DNA of 64,000 nucleotides from Mauremys mutica (Eukaryota; Chordata; Testudines; Geoemydidae), in NCBI RefSeq assembly GCF_020497125.1, contig NC_059080.1:69422618-69486617 (forward strand), read 5' to 3'. The first letter of the stretch is position 1; every line of letters starts with the position of its first letter. This document shows, one piece after another, positions 48,116 to 58,300 of the stretch. Under the pieces are notes generated by a model that saw only the letters and a program-made list of their open reading frames with translations, was not told the DNA's origin and did no database searches. A program made the position numbers and the translations under genes.

Positions 48116-49077
48116 ATAACTCTGACCCATGGTAGTGAGAAGCAGCCAACTCACTCCCAGCCTCTGATAGGATTGACAATTTTAACATGCAGAAACTACT
48201 TTCATAACTTTTGGAGAGCCATGGAAAAGTTGTTTCATCTGCTCTCCCACTAACTTCATGCATTCCTGTACACCATAATCACACCACTACTCAAAGCACC
48301 AGCCTAATGATTTTGGGCACAGTTAAGCCACGTGATTTTTGGAATAAATCCCAAACTTAATTGACTTATTTTATCTGAGGAATGTGTGCACAGGGGAGAT
48401 CCTGCTGTGGAATTTGAGCCCAGTTGCTCCTTCCTTCCTTTCCATTCTAGCAATCAGCTTACAGGGTTTGCATTGGGGTGCATTGCTTTCTGTTTTCAAG
48501 GCTTTTGGCAGCACAGGCTGGGGCATGTAACTGTCAGTGCTCTGCATGGCTACAGCTGTAGTGTAACACTTATTGAGTGCACTAATGCAACTAGTATAGT
48601 TGCCAACATCTAAAAAGTGTGCAGGGACAATTCTCCAAATAAGCCAGGGGTCTGTGATATGCCAAGCCCCTAGCCACTGGAGGGTTGTGGTGTGTATCCT
48701 GGTGGATTTTAGGTTATTTGGATATGAATATCATAATTATAAAAAGGTTGAGGTTCACAATTATCAGAATGTGGAGTGCCCACACACCTGGATAGAAGCT
48801 TCCAATGCCTACAACATTCTATTCCCAAACCATATGATCTCTCATCTGCAGCGTTCTAGGAAGGAAGGACATTGACCTGTTTGATCCCTTTCTATTGTCA
48901 TCTTTCATGTGAGGCTGGAAATCCTATTGCTCCCCTCTGCCACCTTTAAAGGACATCTCTCCTCTTATCTCATCCCAGGGGATGGAAACTTCTCTCCAAC
49001 TGTTTCTCCATTGGGGACTTTGGACTTTTCATCTCTTTGTCTATCCTGTGAGATTGAGGAACTGGCATTTGCACCGT
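48116..49077. other. Unannotated spacer
   Basis: No recognisable gene or repeat. Confidence 0.35.
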
Positions 49078-49774
49078 CTCCATCTACCTAGAAGCAGCAA
49101 AGAATCCTGTGGCACCTTATAGACTAACAGACGTTTTGCAGCATGAGCTTTCGTGGGTGAATACCCACTTCTTCGGATGCAAGTAGTGGAAATTTCCAGG
49201 GGCAGGTTTATATATGCAAGCAAGAAGCAAGCTAGAGATAACGAGGTTAGTTCAATCAGGGAGGATGAGGCCCTGTTCTAGCAGTTGAGTGAAAACCAAG
49301 AGAGAAGAAACTGGTTCTGTAGTAGGCAAGCCATTCACAGTCTTTGTTTAATCCTGAGTTGATGGTGTCAAATTTGCAGATGAACTGGAGCTCAGCAGTT
49401 TCTCTTTGAAGTCTGGTCCTGAAGTTTTTTTGCTGCAAATTTGACTCCATCAACTCAGGATTAAACAAAGACTGTGAATGGCTTGCCAACTACAGAACCA
49501 GTTTCTTCTCTCTTGGTTTTCACTCAACTGCTAGAACAGGGCCTCATCCTCCCTGATTGAACTAACCTCGTTATCTCTAGCTTGCTTCTTGCTTGCATAT
49601 ATAAACCTGCCCCTGGAAATTTCCACTACTTGCAACCGAAGAAGTGGGTATTCACCCACGAAAGCTCATGCTGCAAAACGTCTGTTAGTCTATAAGGTGC
49701 CACAGGATTCTTTGCTGCTTCTACAGAACCAGGCTAACACGGCTACCCCTCTGATACTTGACTCCATCTACCTA
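49078..49774. mobile_element. Foldback insertion of Penelope-like element 3' ends, 13-bp duplication
   Basis: Two 3' ends of the same Penelope-like element lie in opposite orientation. The left arm (49091-49379) and right arm (49433-49721) are reverse complements over about 289 bp with few mismatches, separated by 53 bp. The right arm continues 40 bp further (ggctaacacggctacccctc...). The block is flanked by ctccatctaccta at 49078-49090 and 49762-49774, an exact 13-bp target duplication. On the minus strand, 49489-49256 encodes the C-terminal end of the element protein (LQQKNFRTRLQRETAEL, NSGLNKDCEW), which lies downstream of the GIY-YIG endonuclease of this class. The RT and the GIY-YIG core are absent. 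Identification as Penelope-like is from memory of the family 3' end. Confidence 0.8.
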
Positions 49775-50418
49775 CTTTCCCCTTGTCAAATTCTACAACT
49801 TTGTCCTCTTACCTCCTGTGTCCCTCTATTTCTGCCCCTATCTCTCCATGCCCTTCCATTTTCCCTTTAGCCTCATCTCTGTAGCTCTTGATAGTCCCAC
49901 TCTCAATACTTCAGGTGCAGTACAACTCTATACAACCTATTTATGTAGCTCCTGACATTTTTACATGCCACCTGTATATGCCATATAAATCCACAGTTGA
50001 TGACTGTATTCCAAATGTTCTCAACAAAGAAACTCAAACCTAAGAAAGTTCAAGGTAACACTCTTGTGACTGACAGCGTACTCCTTCCTTTGCCACCAAG
50101 AACCAGTCATTTTATGAGCAGGAAAGAAGGTGACAAATGTAGTAAGTGGCAAAGGTAAGTAACATGATGCGTTATCACTACTTAGCAGTAGTACATTCAG
50201 TCAGAACTGGAAGCATAACAAACTTGATAGGGAGGAGAAGGGTTGTACTAGCAAGGTAAGTGTGAAAGAATAAGTGGATCACAGAGGCTGAAACTGGGAA
50301 GCTCCAACCAGAGACAGACACAAAGATAGAGGTAGGACAACCAAACGTCTCAAAGACATAGGACTCAGAAAACAGAGAGACCATGCTATGGTGGATCTAG
50401 AAGGCAGAAAAAATAACC
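49775..50418. other. Unannotated spacer
   Basis: Sequence between two insertions, with no recognisable gene or repeat. Confidence 0.35.
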
Positions 50419-50422
50419 CTGG

Positions 50423-51452
50423 TGTTATACCAATATAATAAAAACCAGCAGGATCTTATTAAGAGGGATAAGGCAAAGATGCCACATTTATTGTAAATAC
50501 CATAACAAAACAAAAGACAATGTTTTCCTACTTGTTTCTATTACTACTTATTCCTTATACACACACACACACATATATTCATCCACACAATCATTCATTC
50601 AGGTTCTGTATAGATGTTATAGTTACCAGCCTAGATGTTGCTCATGCCAAGTTACTGGCCAGGTATCTTGGTCATGAGGATGGAGCCGAGTCTGTGTCAG
50701 ATGCATCTGATGCTCTTGGAGGCTGGCAGCAGAACCATAGACTCAAAGTCCTTATTCTTTAGAGTCCAGTTTTATAGGGATTTTTCCCTATGTTAGTTCA
50801 TAGGAGTTGCTTCATTCTGCTGTTGCTAAATCAATCAGCAGGTGGCTGGCTCCATGTTATTAGATGTTTTGTTTTTCCTTCCTTTGAGGTGTGGTGGGTG
50901 GATTCCAGCTTGCCCTCCGGGGGTCATCTGGTTGATCCCACTTGACACCTTCTTCAGCCGACACTGAATTCTTCAGGCTGGTGACTCCCTAACCATTCAT
51001 TTATTGTTTAAACTAGGCATGCATTCACATACATTCTCTATCTTAATCACATCTATTTCACTGTCTCTTTACCTTTTGGGGTGTTACCAATTTATGTGAG
51101 ACTCCCTGTCTTTTAACAAGCAAAGATAAAGTGAGATGAAAACTTACAGAGGGCGGGGGTCTCTATCTATACACTATAACAGCTACTGTTTGGCTTACTT
51201 AGAGATAATTAATGTTTAACAAGTTTTATACAAAGTATTTCTTTGAGCTTAACAAGTTTTATACCAAGTATCTCTTTGAGCAGGCTTTACACAGACACAG
51301 CTGGTGGCTTGCAGGTTAGAAGCTAAATGTTGGGAATCACAAATTTACTTCTAACATAAACCTTAAGTTATAAAGTATTAATTAACAATAAATCAATAAA
51401 TCATTTCTCATATAAACCATGTTTAATATAAACCTTCTTTAATATCCCTACA
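50423..51452 (-). repeat. 3' LTR of the endogenous retrovirus
   Basis: On the minus strand it runs from TGTAGGG (51452) to GGTATAACA (50423), with TG...CA ends. A TATA-like CCTATAAAA lies at about 50778-50769 and AATAAA at 50492-50487, giving an R region of roughly 250 bp and a short U5 of about 60 bp. U3 contains a direct duplication, aacaagttttata at 51218-51230 and 51248-51260, each followed by a (c)aaagtat / ccaagtat and ctttgagc phrase, a possible enhancer repeat. A TG/CA microsatellite lies at 50559-50573. Confidence 0.82.
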
Positions 51453-51456
51453 TAAT

Positions 51457-51465
51457 CCCCCTTTT
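51457..51465 (-). promoter_or_regulatory. Polypurine tract of the endogenous retrovirus
   Basis: The minus strand reads aaaaggggg immediately upstream of attatgtaggg, i.e. a few bases before the LTR start. This is the plus-strand primer site used in retroviral reverse transcription. Confidence 0.75.
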
Positions 51466-51560
51466 GACACTACGATATACATATACTCGTTAGTGTCACT
51501 TTCTATGTAACCTGTTTAAAAGAAGGGTACTGTGAGGCAACATGGGTTTGTGAGTCCTAT

Positions 51561-51710
51561 CTATTGTACATTTTTTTTTATCCAAAAGCACATGCGAAAC
51601 ATTTTAATAATACAAATAAAATTCAATACCAAGACAACTATCAAGGGATGTAGCATTACTGATAGGATGCCAGTGGTGGTTGGGGACCATCCAGAGAATA
51701 TATCATACCA
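51561..51710 (-). pseudogene. Retroviral envelope transmembrane C-terminus remnant
   Basis: The minus-strand frame ending at the stop near 51561 reads WYDIFSGWSP, then a long hydrophobic run (GILSVMLHPLIVVLVL and on) followed by basic residues and a short cytoplasmic tail. This order (aromatic membrane-proximal stretch, membrane span, short tail, stop, then polypurine tract and LTR) is that of the end of a gamma-type retroviral env gene. Upstream pieces at 52111-51650 are Cys-containing but scattered over frames. The ectodomain, fusion peptide and surface subunit cannot be reconstructed by eye, so the gene is broken. Confidence 0.6.
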
Positions 51711-52946
51711 GTGGTAGGTTGTAATTTGACATTGCATTTACATTCATTTACTCGGGGGGGGGGCTGATAACACTCTGCCCCTTGATCTATGATTATTACA
51801 GTCGTTGTTGTCATGGTAGGGCACAGGTGATCTGTTGTAAACAAACCAAACAATTATAACCAGGTGAATATAACTAAAACCATTACAATTGACTAAACAC
51901 CAGATATAACCTAAACACAAATCCAAACAATTATAGTTATTATAATTGGGAATACAATAAAACCATAACCATTACAATAATTGGGTACATTGACACATAA
52001 GATGAGGTCCAAGTTTGATGCTGCAATAGCCATCAAACAATAAAAGTTTCTGAGGTTCTTAAGCGCACACAAGAAATAAGATTTTGTAGGAGGACCACAG
52101 TTGTCATGCAAGATTAAGCTGATTTGGACTTAAACTAACATTTATTTGCTAAAATGTTGCAGAATTCCCTATTTTTAACAGTTGTACTTAAGAGGTTTTT
52201 GGGGACCTGAAAGATGGGGCCCTGCAATTATGGGCCAAGGTCTTACAGGTTATGGGGACCCAAGAACTACCCTTTAGGACTTGGGGAAGTAGAACCAGAG
52301 TGTATATAGAAAAGTGTGGAAAACCTAACAAAAAATAAACCTGATGCACTGGGGACCAAAGTCTTTTGGACACAAGTGGTGATTGATAAGTTGGATGGAC
52401 ATGAGGGAAGTAGAGAGAGAAAAAGACATTTGCTCTGTCTAGTGTAGTATGTTTTGTTTTTTTTTGGACCCAATGCTAGCACAGGACACCACTAGAGACA
52501 GACACAGAACATGCAACAGAGAACATGCAACACAGAACACTGAACACAGACTTTGTCGCGACACTATAACCGTGGTATTTTATAACTCTTCAGCTGGTAC
52601 CAGCTCTCCTGATGTTTTGGTTTTAGAGCCTGAAAGATAAAAGCTTAAAAATAAATTAGCACAGTGCTTCCACATGGCAGACCCTGCTTAGCCTCTGCCA
52701 CAGTGTGTTTGGTACTCGGGGCTGCACAAATGCTAATTAAGTGGTGCAAAAAAAAAATTATTTTAAAATCCCCAGCCACTTTGCCATGGCCTGGAGGTCT
52801 GAGGCAGAAGCAAGCACTGTTGTTACTGTTGCAATGGCATTTTGCCCCTGGGAGGAGGAATCTACCCAAATATTCCCCTTCCCACTCTCCAGAGGGGTTC
52901 CAAAAACCTGCCCCTTCTGGGGTCTTAAATGTTCCTTCTTCTGATG

Positions 52947-53306
52947 TTACTGCTGTTGTAGGATTTGAGAGTGCTGTTTTAACTCTCTGTACCCAACCTT
53001 AAGGGCATCTAACTGGGTTTGAGTACTACATACATTTTTATTTCTCTGCTTTTGCAGCAGAGGCTTGTAAATCTTAATGCAGGTTTTTTTTTTGTTTTTA
53101 CATTTAGCCAATTGAAGGAATACCTTATTACAGGTTTCCCATAGAAGCCAAACTGCAGCTGCTTCCTTTTTCATCGGAGTTGAGGGTTTATATATTAATA
53201 GGTACCTAGCCAGTTTGTTGTTTTGTTTGTTTGTTTTTAAGGATCTCTTTAGACAGTGTTTTCTTAAACATTTTCCCAACAGTTGTGCCATAACCAAGTA
53301 CAACAC
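52947..53306 (-). CDS. Small ORF B in the endogenous retrovirus, paralogue of ORF A
   Basis: The 119-codon frame runs from ATG at 53306 to the stop at 52947. Its middle part (LARYLLIYKP...KKEAAAVWLLWETCN...LQLAKCK) repeats the corresponding part of ORF A almost position by position, so the two arose by duplication. The C-terminal half is Lys/Gln-rich (KNKKKTCIKIYK, LKQHSQILQQQ) and the N-terminus is basic. There is no signal peptide or membrane span. I do not recognise the family. Its place downstream of the primer-binding site and before the deleted pol region fits either a gag-derived or an accessory gene. Whether it is translated is unknown. Confidence 0.45.
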   Translation of the reverse strand: MLYLVMAQLLGKCLRKHCLKRSLKTNKQNNKLARYLLIYKPSTPMKKEAAAVWLLWETCNKVFLQLAKCKNKKKTCIKIYKPLLQKQRNKNVCSTQTQLDALKVGYRELKQHSQILQQQ

Positions 53307-53445
53307 AGAAAACTGAACTGATAAATATCAGAACACTATAACCTCCAATTCCTAAAGGAGTGACTTTTAACTCCTGAAGGAACAACTTAACCCTCTCTGG
53401 GCCAGAGGGAGAGACGCTAAGCCTCCCTCTGTATTACTCGGCCTC

Positions 53446-53820
53446 CTACCACCGAGGGTTCATACACCAATTATACAAATCCTTCCCCAGGATCAGAGTG
53501 AGAAACACTAAGTTCTCCTCTTTACAGGCTGCTAGGTGGAGGTAGCTGTCATTACAAGCCTTCCACAGCAGCCAGATCCCTGCAGCATCTCTTTTTACTG
53601 CATTTGGGGGTTTGCATATGAGGATATATTGGGCCAATCTATCCTCTAGGTCCAAAATGGTGCAGATATCTGCAAGGGCTTGTTCAGTCCAAGGACTGTG
53701 CCCATATCTTTGGAGACTTTGCTGAAAAGGCGTTATCTCTTTAATAAAAGGTGAGGTAGAAGCTACTTTTGACTTAATTTCTTCCTCTGGGACTGTTTTC
53801 CCTTGCCTTTTCTTAAACAT
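53446..53820 (-). CDS. Small ORF A in the endogenous retrovirus, unknown family
   Basis: This is a 124-codon frame starting at ATG 53820, the first ATG after the leader repeats, and ending at 53446. The N-terminus is basic (MFKKRQGK), followed by an acidic/helical part and the motif LAQYILICKP...VKRDAAGIWLLWKACN...LHLAACK shared with ORF B. There are no zinc knuckles, protease motif or membrane segment. The shared core of about 42 residues, with conserved KP, W-L-L-W and C-N positions, looks like a folded helical unit. It could be a gag amino-terminal domain or an accessory protein. I assign no function. The frame is intact, unlike the other frames of this element. Confidence 0.5.
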   Translation of the reverse strand: MFKKRQGKTVPEEEIKSKVASTSPFIKEITPFQQSLQRYGHSPWTEQALADICTILDLEDRLAQYILICKPPNAVKRDAAGIWLLWKACNDSYLHLAACKEENLVFLTLILGKDLYNWCMNPRW

Positions 53821-53886
53821 TTTTAATTTTGTTCAGCGAGCAGCACTGTCTGGTCCCTGGGACCCTCTTGTTGCCCCTGATTTTTT

Positions 53887-54113
53887 TTTCCTCTGCTACC
53901 TTCACGGAGGCCAGCAGATTTTGTTAACAATTTTACGTTTCCTACTACCTTCACGGAGGCCAGCAGGTTTTGTTAACAATTGTATGTTTCCTACTACCTT
54001 CACGGAGGCCAGCAGGTTTTGTTAACAATTGTATGTTTCCTACTACCTTCACGGAGGCCAGCAGGTTTTGTTAACAATTTTATCTTTCCTACTACCTTCA
54101 CGGAGGCCAGCAG
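53887..54113 (-). repeat. 49-bp tandem repeat, five copies, in the retroviral leader
   Basis: A unit of 49 bp (plus-strand phrase accttcacggaggccagcag plus ttttgttaacaattgtatgtttcctact) occurs five times, starting at about 53890, 53941, 53990, 54039 and 54088. The inner copies are nearly identical and the outer ones diverged. The last copy ends in a T-run. It lies between the primer-binding site and ORF A. It is not a CRISPR array, because there are no unique spacers. Confidence 0.9.
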
Positions 54114-54217
54114 GTTTTTTTTTGGTTAACCAATAATAGAACCGTGCTCTGTAGAGCCGGTTGTGTGCACACAGATTGGTTTACAATAAGTGAGGCAAAA
54201 ATACCAATAATCCCCCA

Positions 54218-54235
54218 TTCGCTATTCTCCACCAA
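54218..54235 (-). promoter_or_regulatory. Primer-binding-site-like sequence
   Basis: On the minus strand tggtggagaatagcgaat begins with TGG, as required to pair with the CCA end of a tRNA, and lies 2-3 bases from the inverted U5 piece. I could not match it to a particular tRNA by memory. Confidence 0.5.
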
Positions 54236-54237
54236 AA

Positions 54238-54288
54238 TGTTATCCCTCTTAATAAGATCCTGCTGGTTTTTATTATATTGGTATAACA
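54238..54288 (+). repeat. Inverted 51-bp U5 terminus at the 5' end of the retroviral element
   Basis: This is the reverse complement of 50423-50471 over 49 identical bases, so the end next to the primer-binding site is U5 in the wrong orientation. The segment itself has near-inverted ends (tgttatccc ... ggtataaca), which share tgttat with the normal U5 junction. U3 and R of this LTR are absent. The outer end is followed directly by ctgg, the same 4 bases that precede the other end. Confidence 0.9.
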
Positions 54289-54292
54289 CTGG

Positions 54293-56379
54293 AAGCATGT
54301 GTATTAAATTTTTCCTTCATAATTTTAGTTTATCATACTCTACATAAACTCCTTTCAACAATACTATAGAAAGGTTGGCCTTACAAAAGTTTATTCTGTT
54401 TTGAAAGGTTCTACCAGTTCATTAATGTTCTCTATATTTAAAATTCTTTCTGAAAATTGAAGAGATGACCACTGTAGCTATAGTGTCTGGCAAAGCTGAC
54501 ACCTTCTAAATATATTAACAGAATTGCAGGCTTTTACATACACTATTAATCTGACATACATACAGAAAACTAGGTTAGCCATCTCACTACCTATGTCTGG
54601 GGCAATGCCTTAGTGAAAAGCCCAGCCCATCTGCCACCCTCAAGGGCTAGGACTACTACAGGAACTTTTTTTTCTAAACTCCACCTTGCATATTAGCTTC
54701 TGACTAGTAATTGTCTCAAACTTGATGCTGTTTTACTTGCTGGAGTGGAGGAGGAACTCCTGTTTCTTCATCCTTTTCAAGAGCTGTTCAGTTGCTGTGT
54801 TGGGTAACTCTCTGCTAGGGTCTATAGATGGCTGAATGATATTCCGGCAATAACTGATTCAATGACATTTTTCTGTCAATGTTGAATAAATCAATTTTTT
54901 CTTTCTTATTTGACCAGCTCTACTATGCGCAAATTGCCCTGCGACTGTCCAGCACAGCCCAATAAATGGTACATCACTCCTGTTTGCCTACCTCATCCTA
55001 GAAAGTCTACATAAACCACCTCTTGCCAACATCTGCCTACTATGACTTCCATAGCCACTTGCCTGATGCACTCTGTGACTGGGGTGGAGATTAGAATTGC
55101 CGCTCGCTTCCTATGTTTATCTTCTCCTTGTGCACAGGCACATTTCCAGCCCTTGCCAGCAGGTACAGGATTGTCCCCACAGTGCACTGTTTATTCTTCT
55201 AGCTCTTAGTCAGACAGCTTGATTAAAAGCCTAACGCATCTCCCATTAAAGTCAATGGAAAGACTCCTATTGACCTCAATGGGAGAGTAGCTGTCCATGA
55301 ATTTTGCTACACAGTTTTAAATTATTAACACTGTAGTTTTCCTTGCTTGAAGTTGGTCATCATAAGGTAATGTAATTTATTGTGAATTGGCTGGTAAATT
55401 TGAACATTTGCCTTAGCATGTAAAGCTGACTTTTGTAATGCAGAGTACTGTATTGAGACGCTTCTGTATACCTGGAATACAGTACAGCCAACAGCTGTTA
55501 TTCAAAAGGCCTGAGGAAGAAACCCCAGACACTTACAGTAATTCATCTGACCTACATATTTTTGTTAAATTATGTAAAATATATTTAGCAGACAATTTTC
55601 CAACTTTCTTTTGCCTTAACACTGATTATTAACAAAAATATATCATGTATGTAACTCTTATGTTTAACATTGTAATTAATTGTTATTCTTTAATAGTCTG
55701 TATATATCATTCACCATATATTTGAACTCTAGATGTTGAAGACAGATGGACCAGCAGATGGACCTTGGACAGGATTGGTTAAAATGTCAGTGATAAAATA
55801 ACAAAATGAAACACAGGAGATTGAAGAGGGCATTCAGCTGAAAAGCTTGTCTGCAGAAATGGGTTTTATTCAGATTCATTAAAGTACACTTCGATTAAGT
55901 AGTTTTGACATTTTCTGTTTAGCAAATCTTGAACTCACACAGCCTTCGCCAACTCTTTTGCCGATTCTTTTTGTTGAATTTTCAAAAAAGGGACCTCTAA
56001 TATTATGTTTGCACCTATTAGCCTGCACAAAAATTCTTAAAACATTTGCACATGCAAATAGCTAATTGTGTGCCCAGGCACCAGATTTGCAGTTGTGATT
56101 TGCATACACACATTCAGATTTTGAGTATATAAGTTAATGTGTGTGTAAAATGTAGGGGCTGGCTAAAAAAATAGCACTCAAGAATAAGCATGAAAGCTGA
56201 CAGCCTGTTAACTTCTGAGTGATCCTAAGGTGACTTAGGCCCCTGATTCTGCAAAAACTTTGTATGTACTCAACTTTACTCATGAGAGCAATTGTATTGA
56301 GTTCAATTGGACTAGTCTTGTGAGTAAAGTTAAGCATATGTGAAAATATGGCTCCATTTGCAGGATCATACCTGTGGTT

Positions 56380-56382
<3 letters not shown>
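54293..56382. other. Unannotated spacer
   Basis: At 55235-55290 inverted phrases (cccattaaagtcaatgg and attgacctcaatggg) form a short palindrome of an old amniote repeat type. At 56280-56330 a related phrase (gagttcaattggactag...gagtaaagtt) occurs. No gene. Confidence 0.4.

Positions 56383-56434
<52 letters not shown>
56383..56434. repeat. (AT)26 microsatellite
   Basis: Uninterrupted AT dinucleotide repeat of about 52 bp. The Tyr-Ile repeat frame it generates on the minus strand is not a gene. Confidence 0.95.
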
Positions 56435-56436
<2 letters not shown>

Positions 56437-58300
56437 CCCATTAAATGTGCATCAGGAAGCAAGGCAGGATGGGTCTAAGGTAGATTCTAAGCAGATACTG
56501 AGCAGTGACAAACAGAGATTTACTTACACAATAATACAATCAGGATAATATTTTCCTGATTTTATAAAGTTGTTAGTCTATTCTTTGAGAAAAAATGACT
56601 GCAGCACAACTAATGGTGGACAGAATTTCTCGGAGCTTACCCAAAGAAGGGCAGCTCTGCTTTGGGGGGGTGGGGGGGAAGAAGAAGGTCAGAAACTGCT
56701 GTAAAAAAGGAGCTCGGTGTTCAGCTGTGCAGTGGTGACTCATCCCCCTCTCCCTCTCCAGGAAGGTGCATTAAGGTACGGAACCTGAGCGGGGCAAGTC
56801 TCTTTGCACAATTTTTGTGGAAAATTTGGCAAATTTGAAATCATTTTCCATTTTATGGAGTTTTTAAATGATTATTTCATTCCCCAAATTTTTCCATAAT
56901 TTTTTTTTCTTCAATTTGGACATTTGAGATCAGGAAATATTTGAAATAAAAATGTTTTCTATTTGACACGATTTTATTTTACTATTCTGAAGCTTTGTGT
57001 CCCTAGTATTGCACCCTAAATAAATAGCATACATTCTTTCTTTTTATACATTTGCAATCACTTGTGTCAATATTTTTACCACCATTTTGTTACCACCCTG
57101 TAAATAAAATTTCGAATACCCGATTAAGTGAAATCAGTAGTGTTAGACTGGTATAAGCTCAGAATCAGGGACCTTTTTCAATCTTTGGGGTATTCTTGGG
57201 TCACATTTTCAAGCTTTTCTCTACAACTATGAGGGCTAGAAACTTACCTTTTAAAAAATGAATTCTCAAATTCTCACATTCACATGGAGAATTTCACATT
57301 CGCTGGAGCTGGGGCTTTAAGAAAACCACCAAATAATGTGAGACTCAGGATAATATTGTGAGTTGGCAGCACTATTAACTCTAGCAGCCTGTATGTAAAC
57401 ATTACAATTTTTTTAGTACCTGTATATGGAAAAATTGGCAATATCTCAGTTTTATAAGGTGGTACTAGGACCAAGAGAATTTATGATGTTCTACAGGGAG
57501 AGAAGAGAAGACTTTATAATTAAATCTCCATTTTGCCTGCATGTTGTATTCAGAGCTGAATGTTACTGACCCCAAAACTGGCTTCACTCCACAACCCTAG
57601 TCACCACCTTGAGCTTTCTGCATGAGGTACCCAATGATTAGATTAAAAATGGTTCAAGCAGCCTGTCCAGATTTCTCTTTGAATAGCTGGACTAGATACA
57701 GAAGCCAGATCTACAGGGTTCTGCAGCAGGGAAGAATATCATTTTCACCGAATATAGCCCTGAGTTATTAGCTTCCTCACATAAAAAGTTCTGGCATCTC
57801 ATATCATTCTAAATTAAATGAGAATGCAAACAACAGTAGGATTTTCAGTCTGTAAATCACAGAACCATACTAGAGGAACTAATAGGATTTGAACATGACT
57901 CATGAGGTGCATTTTGAAGTTCTTGATTATTATTTTGAAATGTCACATTTCTTTGCAGCACGGAAGGAATTACAGTCTTAACGACCTTTAGCTTTAGGTA
58001 ACAGCCCAATTTAGGAAAATACCTGCTGAAACTTTAACATGATGTAGAGAGACTTAAAACAATGCAGGAATGTAATAAGCCAAAGAAATAATATTTTTTG
58101 TTGAAAAATTTTAAAAGAATGTAGATTTATGGTAAAAATATAGCCATGTTTATTTACAGTGTAGATTAATAGTAATACAGCATATACTTAGGATGTAGAT
58201 TTATGGTAATGAATAAGACTGTCACATTACTATGATTTATATAAGGAATTTTTTTTATAAGCCCTGTGACTATCGTACAATATATGTGTGTCCATTGTGT
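56435..58300. other. Unannotated AT-rich spacer
   Basis: A G-run occurs near 56664-56678. No long frame, domain or recognisable repeat. Confidence 0.35.

Larger units (their letters stand above)
50419..54292 (-). mobile_element. Internally deleted endogenous retrovirus with inverted U5 at one end
   Basis: The element is 50423-54288, flanked by ctgg on both sides (50419-50422, 54289-54292). Reading the minus strand, the parts are: an inverted 51-bp U5 piece (54288-54238), a primer-binding-site-like sequence, a 49-bp tandem repeat array, two related small ORFs, a spacer, an env transmembrane remnant, a polypurine tract (aaaaggggg, 51465-51457) and a complete 1.03-kb LTR (51452-50423). No pol or recognisable gag is present. 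At 3.9 kb it is less than half the usual provirus length. It cannot be autonomous. Both outer ends are U5 ends, which is not the structure of a normal provirus. Confidence 0.8.

Noticed and set aside
53887..54113. Regular repeats that could suggest a CRISPR array
   Set aside because: The repeats are head-to-tail with no unique spacers, in a vertebrate retroviral leader. They are a simple tandem repeat.
50423..54288. A DNA transposon with 49-bp terminal inverted repeats and a 4-bp duplication
   Set aside because: The left kilobase has LTR promoter and polyadenylation signals, a polypurine tract adjoins it, an env-like transmembrane end precedes it, and a TGG-initial primer-site-like sequence is at the other end. 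An aberrant retrovirus explains all of these, and no transposase is visible.
56280..56462. Minus-strand frame with Tyr-Ile repeats
   Set aside because: It is produced by the (AT)26 microsatellite.
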